64,000 nucleotides of DNA, from the IMG/VR virus record IMGVR_UViG_3300005253_000655, positions 1-64,000 of that record. The stretch is one strand, 5' to 3'. The DNA comes from a virus. This document shows positions 48,594 through 57,200 of this stretch, piece by piece. Under the pieces are notes generated by a model. It saw nothing but the letters and a program-made list of their open reading frames with translations. It searched no databases and was not told the origin of the DNA. How positions within the stretch are numbered: position 1 is the stretch's first letter; each line of letters begins with the position of its first letter. The position numbers were made by a program, and so were the translations under genes.

Positions 48594-48670
48594 TGGTTGC
48601 GGAGGAGGGAATCGAACCCTCGTTGAATCAGGGACATGAACCCTGTCAGGTTACCAACAACCTCTCCGCT
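48594..48670 (-). tRNA. tRNA-Met(CAT), initiator-like
   Basis: Anticodon stem CAGGG/CCCTG (three consecutive G-C pairs next to the loop) with loop TTCATGT; A1-A72 unpaired; T arm GAGGG-TTCGATT-CCCTC; A73, CCA. The linker before the D stem is one base short. Features 1-72 mismatch and GGG/CCC are those of initiator tRNA. Confidence 0.78.
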
Positions 48671-48679
48671 ACATTAAAA

Positions 48680-48765
48680 TGGTGGGTGAGGGAGGATTCG
48701 AACCTCCTGAGTCAATGACACGAGATTTACAGTCTCGACCGCTACCAATTACGGGTTACTCGCCC
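48680..48765 (-). tRNA. tRNA-Tyr(GTA)
   Basis: Class II tRNA with long variable arm, anticodon stem GAGA/TCTC and loop CTGTAAA, T arm AGGAGG..CCTCC, A73, CCA. One C-A mismatch in the acceptor. Its 5' end overlaps the stop of the adjacent protein gene by 10 bp. Confidence 0.85.
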
Positions 48766-48983
48766 TTGATGAAATTATTGTATATCCCTTGGCCCCAAGC
48801 ATAAGCGTAAAATAATGTCAAAGCCAGAATGCCCCATTGTTCTTTGCTGATGGTCTCATAGACCCAGAAGGGTTCAGACAATAAGCCGAAAACAAACCCC
48901 CATCGACTCCACGATTCCTTGCGTCCCACGAACCACACTGAAAGAACTCCGAATACAACTATCCCTATCTGTGCTAGTAGCAT
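48756..48983 (-). CDS. 75-residue membrane protein
   Basis: Two to three hydrophobic spans (LLAQIGIVVFGVLSVWFV, WGFVFGLL, WGILALTLFYAYAWG). Lies among lysis genes; may be a second holin or antiholin. Ends inside tRNA-Tyr. Confidence 0.6.
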   Translation of the reverse strand: MLLAQIGIVVFGVLSVWFVGRKESWSRWGFVFGLLSEPFWVYETISKEQWGILALTLFYAYAWGQGIYNNFIKGE

Positions 48984-48984
48984 A

Positions 48985-49674
48985 TTACTGAATTAGATCT
49001 ACTAAGCCCCACTCCTTAGCTTGCTTGGCACTGAACCACGTGGTGGTACGCTCTCTCTCTATCCACTCTTCCACGGATAGGTTTGAACGGTCGGCTAGAA
49101 CAGCAATGTAGCGTTCTTGAAGTAAACCCATCAAACGATTCTGAGACCGTATATCGGAAGCTGTTTCTCTGCCGGGCCATTTCCATAAGGATGCTTCGTG
49201 TACCATAAATATAGTACCTGGTGCGGCTATACGGGTATCTGCGACTGCGAAGATCGGAACTGCGGCGCTAGCTACAAGACCGGATGCACTGGCTGTAACT
49301 GTAAATCCTAGGCGTTGGGCGCGTTTGATCTGATCAGCTAAGGCCAAACCGGAAAAGGCATCGCCACCCGGAGAAGATATAAACAGGTTTATTTTGATAC
49401 GTTCAGGATTAGCGTCCCTCCGAGCGTACAATATGGAGAGATCTTTTTGCATATTGGTTAGGTCACCAACCGTGATGGAGGAATAGAGCTGCATGTAGAT
49501 CTCATTGCCCTCCACAAAGGTGGTGCGGGACAACTCCCCCCTCTTGTCCTTGGAAGGATCGGAACCCTCTTGGATTACAATAGTGGTGCTGGCAGCTTCA
49601 ACGCCTCCCGCCCCTCCACCAAACAATAAAACAGCAAACAAGATACCTACTCCTACTCCTCTAAATGTTTTCAT
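48985..49674 (-). CDS. secreted ClpP-like serine protease
   Basis: 229 residues. Signal peptide ~1-27 (GVGVGILFAVLLFGGGAGGV-EA), then a ClpP/crotonase fold: SPGGD (101-105), catalytic Ser136 in LVASAAV, His159 in MVHEA, plausible Asp near 208. Cytosolic ClpP lacks a signal peptide, so this acts outside the cytoplasm, probably on envelope or virion proteins near lysis. AAAGGAGG site. Confidence 0.82.
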   Translation of the reverse strand: MKTFRGVGVGILFAVLLFGGGAGGVEAASTTIVIQEGSDPSKDKRGELSRTTFVEGNEIYMQLYSSITVGDLTNMQKDLSILYARRDANPERIKINLFISSPGGDAFSGLALADQIKRAQRLGFTVTASASGLVASAAVPIFAVADTRIAAPGTIFMVHEASLWKWPGRETASDIRSQNRLMGLLQERYIAVLADRSNLSVEEWIERERTTTWFSAKQAKEWGLVDLIQ

Positions 49675-49716
49675 AATACTACCTCCTTTAAAGTTGTTTA
49701 GATTCTTCGGGGTATA

Positions 49717-50097
49717 TTATCCTATGCTCCCGAAGGCCTTATACACAAGGCTTGTGATTTGCAATAAATGCGCACCGACAAACCCCCTGTGCCACCATTT
49801 TTGCACGGTCTCAACACGTGCGGTACGAGATATCAATCCTCTTCTCCCATCTACTTTGCCCTCCAAGGTTGTGATTTTCTTAGTACTGTTGTGAGAATTC
49901 CCCTCCAGTGCCACTACTCGTGCACTAAGACCTCCAGTTCCTTCAGACCCAAATAAGGATGACTGAAGCTTTGCGTGGTCAGCCTCATTTGCAGCCGTGC
50001 TTTTTTCGTAAGCCTGCTTTAGGTAATCAATCTTTTGGTTAAATAGTGCAAGAGCACTCAACACTTCCTCTTTATTGTTTGTCTTTTTATCGAACAT
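49717..50097 (-). CDS. tail-anchored coiled-coil protein, paralogue 1
   Basis: 126 residues from MFDKKTN (50097). Long coiled coil (EVLSALALFNQKIDYLKQAY), then LFGSEGTGGLSARVVALEG and a C-terminal amphipathic/TM end ..FGSIG. Same plan as the gene at 50209-50646. XhlA-like lysis accessory is a guess from topology. Confidence 0.6.
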   Translation of the reverse strand: MFDKKTNNKEEVLSALALFNQKIDYLKQAYEKSTAANEADHAKLQSSLFGSEGTGGLSARVVALEGNSHNSTKKITTLEGKVDGRRGLISRTARVETVQKWWHRGFVGAHLLQITSLVYKAFGSIG

Positions 50098-50125
50098 GGT
50101 TAAGTTCCTTATAAAGTGGAACGCC

Positions 50126-50155
50126 CCGGGTGCCATTGAGGGGGTAAGCACCCGG
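50126..50155 (-). promoter_or_regulatory. 5'-leader hairpin
   Basis: 8-bp perfect stem CCGGGTGC/GCACCCGG with a 14-nt loop lies between the 50175 promoter and the ATG at 50097, and could control translation or stability. Confidence 0.5.
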
Positions 50156-50174
50156 AACGTAGGAGGAAAGAGCC

Positions 50175-50203
50175 ATTATAACATAGCGGCCCGAAGAAGT
50201 CAA
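50175..50203 (-). promoter_or_regulatory. sigma-70 promoter
   Basis: TTGACT (50198-50203), 17 bp, TATAAT (50175-50180). Drives the lysis/tRNA block. Confidence 0.8.
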
Positions 50204-50208
50204 GGTAA

Positions 50209-50646
50209 TTATCCAATGCTGCCAAGAGCCAAGGCACAAAAGGCTATGGCCTGCACAACAAAGGCTACAATGGTACCGATACGGGATCTGCGTTGCCGGA
50301 TTTCAATCTTGGTGATCGCTGCAGAGGTATAGGTGGTGAGACTTTGAAAGCGTTTCTCAATGGCTTCGAGTCTCGTGTTGATGCCCCCAATGCCTTCGGA
50401 CCCGGTGAGAGTCTTGAGGAGCTTGGAGTAGGAAACGTCGCTCTGGTCAGAGAGTTTGTTTATGCGGTCATAAATGCTTTGAGTTTTTGCGTCTATATTT
50501 TCGCTTGAGTGATTAACGGTTGTAATGACCTGGTCGTCAAACTTGTGCTCCATGTTGTCAGTTATATCTTGAACCCTATCCTTGAGAGATTTGATTTCAA
50601 TAAGCAATTCGTGAACGCTGCCGAGTACCATGTCTTCTAAAGCCAT
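50209..50646 (-). CDS. tail-anchored coiled-coil protein, paralogue 2
   Basis: 145 residues: coiled coil (EIKSLKDRVQDITDNMEHKF), LTGSEGIGGINTRLEAIEK, C-terminal TM GTIVAFVVQAIAFCALALGS-IG. Shares (L/F)xGSEGxGGxxxR and the GSIG end with paralogue 1. Confidence 0.65.
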   Translation of the reverse strand: MALEDMVLGSVHELLIEIKSLKDRVQDITDNMEHKFDDQVITTVNHSSENIDAKTQSIYDRINKLSDQSDVSYSKLLKTLTGSEGIGGINTRLEAIEKRFQSLTTYTSAAITKIEIRQRRSRIGTIVAFVVQAIAFCALALGSIG

Positions 50647-50651
50647 GTGAG

Positions 50652-51017
50652 TTACTCCTTAAAGTTGGGGATTTCTATATCCATAAATTCCTGCACTGTC
50701 ATATATTTGTTGGGTATGAAATCATACTGTGGCGCTTCAACAACTTCTCCGTCAATGAAGGAGATCCACACCCAACGGCGGTACTCATTGAAGTATTGCG
50801 CTTGGGCGTGGCGGATGAACAGGCCTTTGTAAGGGCCAGTTTCGTGGCGGCGTGGAGTGGGTCCAACAGCAATGCGCACGGGGTAGTGTTCCCCGAACGT
50901 CAAGGCCGAGAGTACCGAAGTGTGACGGCACACGGGCCTGAATGTTCGTAAAGGAGTGGGGAGCGTGGAGCAGGCCACAAAGAGTAGAAGTAGCAGGGAG
51001 TAGAAGGTTGATTTCAT
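50652..51017 (-). CDS. lipoprotein, possibly transglutaminase-like
   Basis: 121 residues. Signal with lipobox LFVAC (Cys16). The body has Cys in RPVCRHTSV followed by RIAVGP, RHAQAQYFNEY and WVWISFIDGEVV, in the order C..H..(D/N) of transglutaminase-like folds, but homology is not certain. The ATG lies 6 bp from a perfect -10 box, so the mRNA is probably leaderless. Confidence 0.55.
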   Translation of the reverse strand: MKSTFYSLLLLLFVACSTLPTPLRTFRPVCRHTSVLSALTFGEHYPVRIAVGPTPRRHETGPYKGLFIRHAQAQYFNEYRRWVWISFIDGEVVEAPQYDFIPNKYMTVQEFMDIEIPNFKE

Positions 51018-51023
51018 AGGATG

Positions 51024-51052
51024 ATTATACTCTCCAATCAGTAAGGAGTCAA
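51024..51052 (-). promoter_or_regulatory. sigma-70 promoter abutting a start codon
   Basis: TTGACT (51047-51052), 17 bp, TATAAT (51024-51029), then six bases and the ATG. No ribosome site. Confidence 0.8.
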
Positions 51053-51060
51053 AGATATTG

Positions 51061-52335
51061 TTATCCTCTATCTTGCCACACCTTAATGTAATCTACGGTC
51101 ACAGCGCGTTGAATAGCACCTCCAGTGAGATTTTGTACCATAATATATGGGGATACGGTAATACCAGCTTGGACAGTTCCATTAATACTTGCTATACCAA
51201 CTTCAGAATCGTTAATCCATACACGAGGTTTTTCTGTATCAGTTAGATCTATCTTAATTTTGATGTAAGTACCATTAGCAGCTACCACACCCATGTCATC
51301 ATAGTTTACACCTCCTCCATTATCATTATCGAGAGAAACTATTTGGGTAGCACCAAAACCGTGAGCATTATCAGAATCAATACCTACTACAAAAATATCA
51401 TCATCAGGGGTGGTTTTATCCACAAATGATCCTTCCACGAAGCCAACACAGAAAAAAGCTGTGGATATGTCATCTATTTTGATACGAGCCTCTAATACAG
51501 GATTAGAGTCTATTGCGATATTAGCCAATCCTGTTATAATCACACTATCATTATCTGCGGCTGCACACTTGGCTTCTAATGTTCCACCGATTCCAGCAGT
51601 GTATGTAACATTGCCTGACGCATAATTGGTACCGGCTGTAACCCAAGCATCTGCTTGTAATCCAGACTCGAATTCTACAGCAGCAGCTTCGTAGTCGAAA
51701 TCTTCGCACCAAAAATAGGATCGTTGGTTAATGTTACCCGCTACATCTAAAATGTAGGATGGAAGACTGGTTTTAATACCTATGTCGCCTTTGGAACTTA
51801 TTCTCATGTGTTCTACAAGGTCCAATGTAGATGCAGCCTTAGTAGAGAATACTAAACCACCAGTACCACCGTTTGTTATGTCTCCACTCCAAGCTTCAAC
51901 AACTCCGCTTATTTGAGCTGTAGGATATACTAAAGCTCCATTACCATTATAAGATGCGTGCTTAAACAATATACCATTAGAATGCTCACTCACTCCACTG
52001 GTATCTGCTTTGGTGATTGTCAGCATGTTAAGGTGAGCATCATTATTGGTAATCTTCAATTCTACAAGAGTAGAAGGGGTATTAGTGCCAAAACCAGTAA
52101 AACCATCACTACCTTGTACAAAAAGAGCATTTACGTTCCCTACTCCTTCCACCCGAAAATCTACATCAGCGCCAGCTTCATTGAATATAACTGCACCTGT
52201 AGTTTTCAGAGTTGTGAACGTCCCTGCAGCAGGCGTAGTCCCACCTATCACAGTGCCGTCAATTGTCCCCCCGGTGATTATGGCGTTAGAAGTTACAGCC
52301 TCATCTTGTAATTTCCCGTCAATTATTTCCATCAT
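51061..52335 (-). CDS. tail-fibre-like protein 1
   Basis: 424 residues. N-terminus MMEIIDGKLQDEAVT..GGTIDGTVIGGTTPAAGTFT is a common phage-fibre repeat. Middle beta-structured (LFVQGSDGFTGFGTNTPSTL); C-terminus lectin/LamG-like (TEKPRVWINDSEVGIASING). Probably recognises the host surface. Shares its N-terminal ~40 residues with the next fibre gene. Confidence 0.65.
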   Translation of the reverse strand: MMEIIDGKLQDEAVTSNAIITGGTIDGTVIGGTTPAAGTFTTLKTTGAVIFNEAGADVDFRVEGVGNVNALFVQGSDGFTGFGTNTPSTLVELKITNNDAHLNMLTITKADTSGVSEHSNGILFKHASYNGNGALVYPTAQISGVVEAWSGDITNGGTGGLVFSTKAASTLDLVEHMRISSKGDIGIKTSLPSYILDVAGNINQRSYFWCEDFDYEAAAVEFESGLQADAWVTAGTNYASGNVTYTAGIGGTLEAKCAAADNDSVIITGLANIAIDSNPVLEARIKIDDISTAFFCVGFVEGSFVDKTTPDDDIFVVGIDSDNAHGFGATQIVSLDNDNGGGVNYDDMGVVAANGTYIKIKIDLTDTEKPRVWINDSEVGIASINGTVQAGITVSPYIMVQNLTGGAIQRAVTVDYIKVWQDRG

Positions 52336-52354
52336 ATGTCTCCTCTTTATATTG

Positions 52355-53590
52355 TTATAATTCGAGCCAGTTAGGGCCATGCTTCATGAACACTAAATGT
52401 TGTTTAGTCGTAGCCATGTAAGCAAAGTTGGGTGCTGTGTGTACTCCGAAATGTATATCCATACTTTCAACTGATTTGTTTGCACCAGTTGTGACCTCTA
52501 AGACCACGCCTTCTGTGGTGTTACCTGCTACATCTGTGTTTAAATCAATTCTTTTATAGGCGAAGGACTCTCCATTAATTAAGTCCTGTTCTGTGCTGTA
52601 GTCTGTACTCATGTTAGCTAATACTGTACCCCCAGGTACAAAACCTGATTCTGCATAAGTCCAATCTGCCGTGCTGTGATGGAATAGTCTTAAATTAAAT
52701 CCTGTGTCAGAAGCACCAGCACGTCCAACGCATTCCAGTACAGTTATGGAGAAAGCTTGGTTTCCGAAATCCTCGTACTTAGAGCAACCATAGTTAAAGT
52801 CTAGGTTGTAGGTGACAGGGGTGCCACTGGCAACCGCTAAAGCTATCGTGACTTGACCTATCCACTTCTCAACGGTTTCTACATACTGGTTCGTAGCTAA
52901 GGTGGTTATGTCTGCTACAAGATCAATCGTCTGGGATGTCGCTCTATTGCCTTCATCATCTATTGTCGTACCAGAGACTGTAAGTTTAATCACTCCAGTA
53001 TTTACAGAGCCTACTCCCCCGGCAACTATACCTATGTGACAGGCAGAGGCTGAATTGGCAGCACTGTGTGTTACTGATAATGCACCTTGATTGAGATTAG
53101 CGTCAAGAGCTTCCCAATTATAATAACCGCCAGAATAAAATACGCCTGAAGAACCGCTTGGGGATGAGAAGTTGAAGGACTTAGATTCTACTTGATGTTT
53201 CGTATAGATATTATCTACACCATTACGTATGCGTACTGTCTGGTCGTCTTCTGAAGGGAGAATATATATAATTTCTCCTGAACTGCCCCCGTTGATTGTA
53301 TCAAGGTCGTCATCAGAAGCGCCACCTTCATTAGCTATTTTATGATGGGACTTAGTGACTGTCACAGCACCTGCATTTATGGTTAATTCTGTAGCTGAGG
53401 TATAGTGTAAACCATCGACGGCAGTGATGACATTGCCGTTCATATCTAATGTGTCATTAGCGTTGATAGTAGTGAACGAGCCAGCGGCAGGGGTGGTACC
53501 ACCTATCACAGTATTGTCGATAGTACCACCATCTATGTCGGCTTCAGCAGTTACTGCGCCGTCTTGCTCCACCCCATTAATGATTTCCAT
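52355..53590 (-). CDS. tail-fibre-like protein 2
   Basis: 411 residues. MEIINGVEQDGAVT..GGTIDNTVIGGTTPAAGSFT parallels fibre 1; the rest is a different beta-rich region with an Asn/Gly-rich centre. Same attachment module, different tip. No chaperone or peptidase domain visible. Confidence 0.65.
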   Translation of the reverse strand: MEIINGVEQDGAVTAEADIDGGTIDNTVIGGTTPAAGSFTTINANDTLDMNGNVITAVDGLHYTSATELTINAGAVTVTKSHHKIANEGGASDDDLDTINGGSSGEIIYILPSEDDQTVRIRNGVDNIYTKHQVESKSFNFSSPSGSSGVFYSGGYYNWEALDANLNQGALSVTHSAANSASACHIGIVAGGVGSVNTGVIKLTVSGTTIDDEGNRATSQTIDLVADITTLATNQYVETVEKWIGQVTIALAVASGTPVTYNLDFNYGCSKYEDFGNQAFSITVLECVGRAGASDTGFNLRLFHHSTADWTYAESGFVPGGTVLANMSTDYSTEQDLINGESFAYKRIDLNTDVAGNTTEGVVLEVTTGANKSVESMDIHFGVHTAPNFAYMATTKQHLVFMKHGPNWLEL

Positions 53591-53689
53591 AGCTGCTTTA
53601 GTGACTCCCTAACCTGCGGTGTTTTTGGTTTGGCTATAACACTCACTCTAATGCGTCGCGTCTTCTTGCCATTTATTATGGCAGGCATT

Positions 53690-54262
53690 CTAGTTTACCT
53701 GTCGGGACTTGACTTTGAGACCGAACAATTCTCCATTGGTATTGGTCCACGCAAATTTGAGAATGTCAGCAGCGGCCATTGGGATCTCTTTCTCAGGGTA
53801 GTAGAGTAAATCCTGTACGGTGTTCATGTCCTGGGAATAAACCAGTACGTCCCAAGCAGCTCCGAGGCCGGAGTCAATGGTGACTGTGAGATTCTCCGAG
53901 GTAGCACTGGCGGAATTGAGGTGGATCTCAAAGCCAACAAACTTCCAATCGTTTTCCTGTTGCAGCCAAACATTGGCCGTGGCGGAAGACGTGGTTTCTG
54001 CAGTGAATGGAGCCACGATGTCGAAGGAACTGGCAGCTTTTGCAGCGACTCTCTTTAAGCCATCGTAATTGGTGGTGTTGTCAATGAATACATTAGAGTC
54101 AACCACCATAGGAGTGGAGGTGTCTGTAAACCTGACACGTCTTTCACTCTTGCCGGTGTTAATACTCTGGTCCGTCAGTGCAGCATTATCTATAGCGAAA
54201 CTGAATGCTCCATTCCCGCCAAAGTGGAAGGTGTCTATTCTATTTTCTATTCTTCCTGCCAT
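53690..54262 (-). CDS. 190-residue beta-rich virion protein
   Basis: MAGRIENRIDTFHFGGNGAF.., jelly-roll-like beta protein between fibres and the polyvalent gene. Probably a tail or baseplate component; inferred from place. 53591-53689 has no gene, only a TGCCAT/ATGGCA hairpin. Confidence 0.6.
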   Translation of the reverse strand: MAGRIENRIDTFHFGGNGAFSFAIDNAALTDQSINTGKSERRVRFTDTSTPMVVDSNVFIDNTTNYDGLKRVAAKAASSFDIVAPFTAETTSSATANVWLQQENDWKFVGFEIHLNSASATSENLTVTIDSGLGAAWDVLVYSQDMNTVQDLLYYPEKEIPMAAADILKFAWTNTNGELFGLKVKSRQVN

Positions 54263-54298
54263 GATTTATCTCCTATTGAGCTATTAATAAGTTTTCAG

Positions 54299-57200
54299 CT
54301 ATCTTATTTCAAGTACCTTTTCGGTTATTTTGTCGATTTTTTCATTCATTCTTTTGTAGATCTTTTGGTAGCGTATCCTTATCTTGTCCTGCGAGGAGCC
54401 GGAGCGCATTAACTTCTTGTAATCGCTACGGAACTCTCTCTTGATATCCAAGATCAGGTATTTAAAGCTCCGGAGCCTGTTCGCCCTTTCCACGCTGTAA
54501 TCAATGGAGCGGATCTTGAGACCCAGGAACACGTCGAATATAGCCTCAGTGAGGCTCCTTTCACGCCCTGCGAAGTCCTTATCCCCTGTGGCGGCGGATA
54601 TGAGCTTATTGAACCCGAAGGAACCTGGGGCCAAGCCTGGAGCTGCCTGACGCCATAATTCCATAGCCAGCTTCTTCATGTATTCCCCTCCCTCATCCAC
54701 GTCCTTGATCGTGAGATCTTGGCCGGTGAAAAGGACTTCGTTGAAAGCCACCTCTGCAGCGTACACATAGACAGGGTGGTTGGGCAAGAAGGGACGGAAG
54801 GCTATGCGGGATTGTCCCCACTGTTCCGCCACGTCACCCCAAGGCAGGATGTAGGAGAGATCCAGCCACTTTGTTGACCTGCCATCGTCGCTTTTGTAAG
54901 GAAGCTTCATGTGGGAAAACTGTCCAGGGAACACGCTCTTGCGCATATAAGCAGGTAAGACCTTCTTTTCCCTCTCCGCTTCCTCCTCACTCTCACCGTT
55001 GACGCGCCGGGAAATTCCCTCGGCAGCGAGCATCAACATCCAGATTGCCGCAACCCTCCAAGGTGTGCGTATTGCCATGCGTGCCATACGAGGCATAGCC
55101 TTGTAACTAAACGTGATAAAGGGCGCATACCAACGCTTGGCCCAACGGATAGCAGGGGGTAGCTTGCTGTAATTGAACAGGCCTTCCTCAGCTTTCTTGG
55201 CTGCAGCCTTGATGGATGCACCGCTCTTTCGGGCATTAATGAACACGGCAAGCTTGAAGAACTGCTCTATTGCCTGGTACGATTGCCCTGGCTTGTCCGC
55301 GAGTTTACGCACGAGGCTACTGGACTTGGCCAGGAAGTTTCCGCCTTTGATCGCGGCAGCATCGGTCAGGAACTTAGTTACCTCTACCCCAGACCATTCA
55401 TTTCCAAGCAGCGGTGTCGTCATGGCCTCTTTCCAATAACCGTCCTTGTTATACATATCTATAGCAGCTCTTGCATAGATATCCCCACGCCAGGGCGCTA
55501 AGTCCTCAGCCCAGGCCAGGATAGTATTTGACATTATATTACGTGCCTGAGCCGCAGGGTTGTAAACAACCTTCCCCGTTTTCCACAGTCGCAACGTGGC
55601 ATCCCAACTCTTAGTCAAGACATTCACTTGCTTAACTGCTTCATTCAAGTCATCATGGATGAATTTGTCCACCATCATGCCGGACAATGCGCCAAGCTTG
55701 TCTGTGACGGGCAGCGGTAGCCATCCTTTCACGTTTTCAAACACAGGCTCTCCGCGCAATTTCATTTCATTCCATGCCTTGGCGTCCATTGACCAGGACT
55801 GGTTTTCAGCTATGGTGTTGAACATGCGGATCAGTTCCATGTCATGGGTCTCTTGGCTTATGCCTTTCATGACGAGGAACGGAGCCTTGGTGATTTCTCC
55901 CAGTGTCTTGCGGTACTCGGCGTTCAGGTTCTTTCTTTGCTTGGTGAAGTTCTGCGAAGCTCTGGGACGACCCCGTAGCCAGCCAGTAAGACGGTTCATA
56001 AAGGTCTTCTCCACCTCAATGGTCTCATAGGCCCTGAGCAGGTAGTGCTTGCCGGACATTGTGTAGTGAGTTTGAATGCGACTTAGGATCTCCCTGCGCT
56101 TCTTCAGCTCTTCCTTCATCTTTTTCTTTATAGCAGCTCTACCTTTGCGGAGCACGGCAGGGTGGAAAGACTTAATTGTGTTCATCTTTTCCAACATGGT
56201 CGTAATCATATGCTTTTGAAACTTCTTAGTGATGAATACTGTATCCCCGGTCTCACCTTCGAGAGCTGAAACGGAATCCTTTATGGCGGAAATCATAAGG
56301 TCTGCCTCGCCAGTTGTAAAGCCACGAGACATGAGAGCCTCATGCACTCGACCTTCATTGGCTTGGGTTAGCTTGTTCACTTTTGTGCGATACTTGCCCT
56401 TTTCAACTTCTTCCGTGGCGGATAAAAGTTCATTTTCCAATACTTTAGTTACGGATTTCACAACCTTCTCGGTCTTGACAGTGGGCAGCAGGCGTTTCTC
56501 CATCTTCTTGACTTCCGCATCAATCGCATCAATCTCACGGAATTTGTCCGCAATGGCTTTACGTGTGAGCTGCTTGAACCTATTGTCCGCGCCCAAGATA
56601 CCCAGACCCGTCAGCTCTGATTCCAGGCGCTGAAATACCCTTGCAGCTTCGAGAGCGTGCTTGTACTTGTCATGCTGTGTGGTGATGGAGCCCTGGATAA
56701 TCTGTGAGGCTCGCACCTGTTCTGCCGGGGTCAGGGCGTTGATTGCAATCGCAAGCTCTTCAGCCTTGGCCCGGTATTGGGTTATTTTGAAGTTGGTATC
56801 ATCGCGCAGTGCAATGAATTGGGAAGACTTCCCGTAATCGGTGATGATACCCTTGTTGACAGCTTCCACAAACCTAGACTTTTTTCCTAGGTTGAGGGGC
56901 AGGTCATGGCTTGCCCACTTCCAGACGGGGTCACCAACGTGCTTTACCCAGAGGTCTTTGAGAGGTCCCGTGATGCCTTGCTGCTTGATGTAGGTGTCTA
57001 TTTCATGGCCTTGATGTTGAGCCAGCACCGTGGAGCCTGGACGCACAGAGTACAGTGTGTCGCCTTGTTCTGACGTGGAGCCCGGAGCGCTTTGCTCTGC
57101 GTAAGCGACATCCTGTACAGAAGGCCGGAAACGAATTATCAAGTCATCTGTGGAAATTCCCCCTTGGAAACTATTGAGTGCTTTTCTCTGGTAGACGTCG

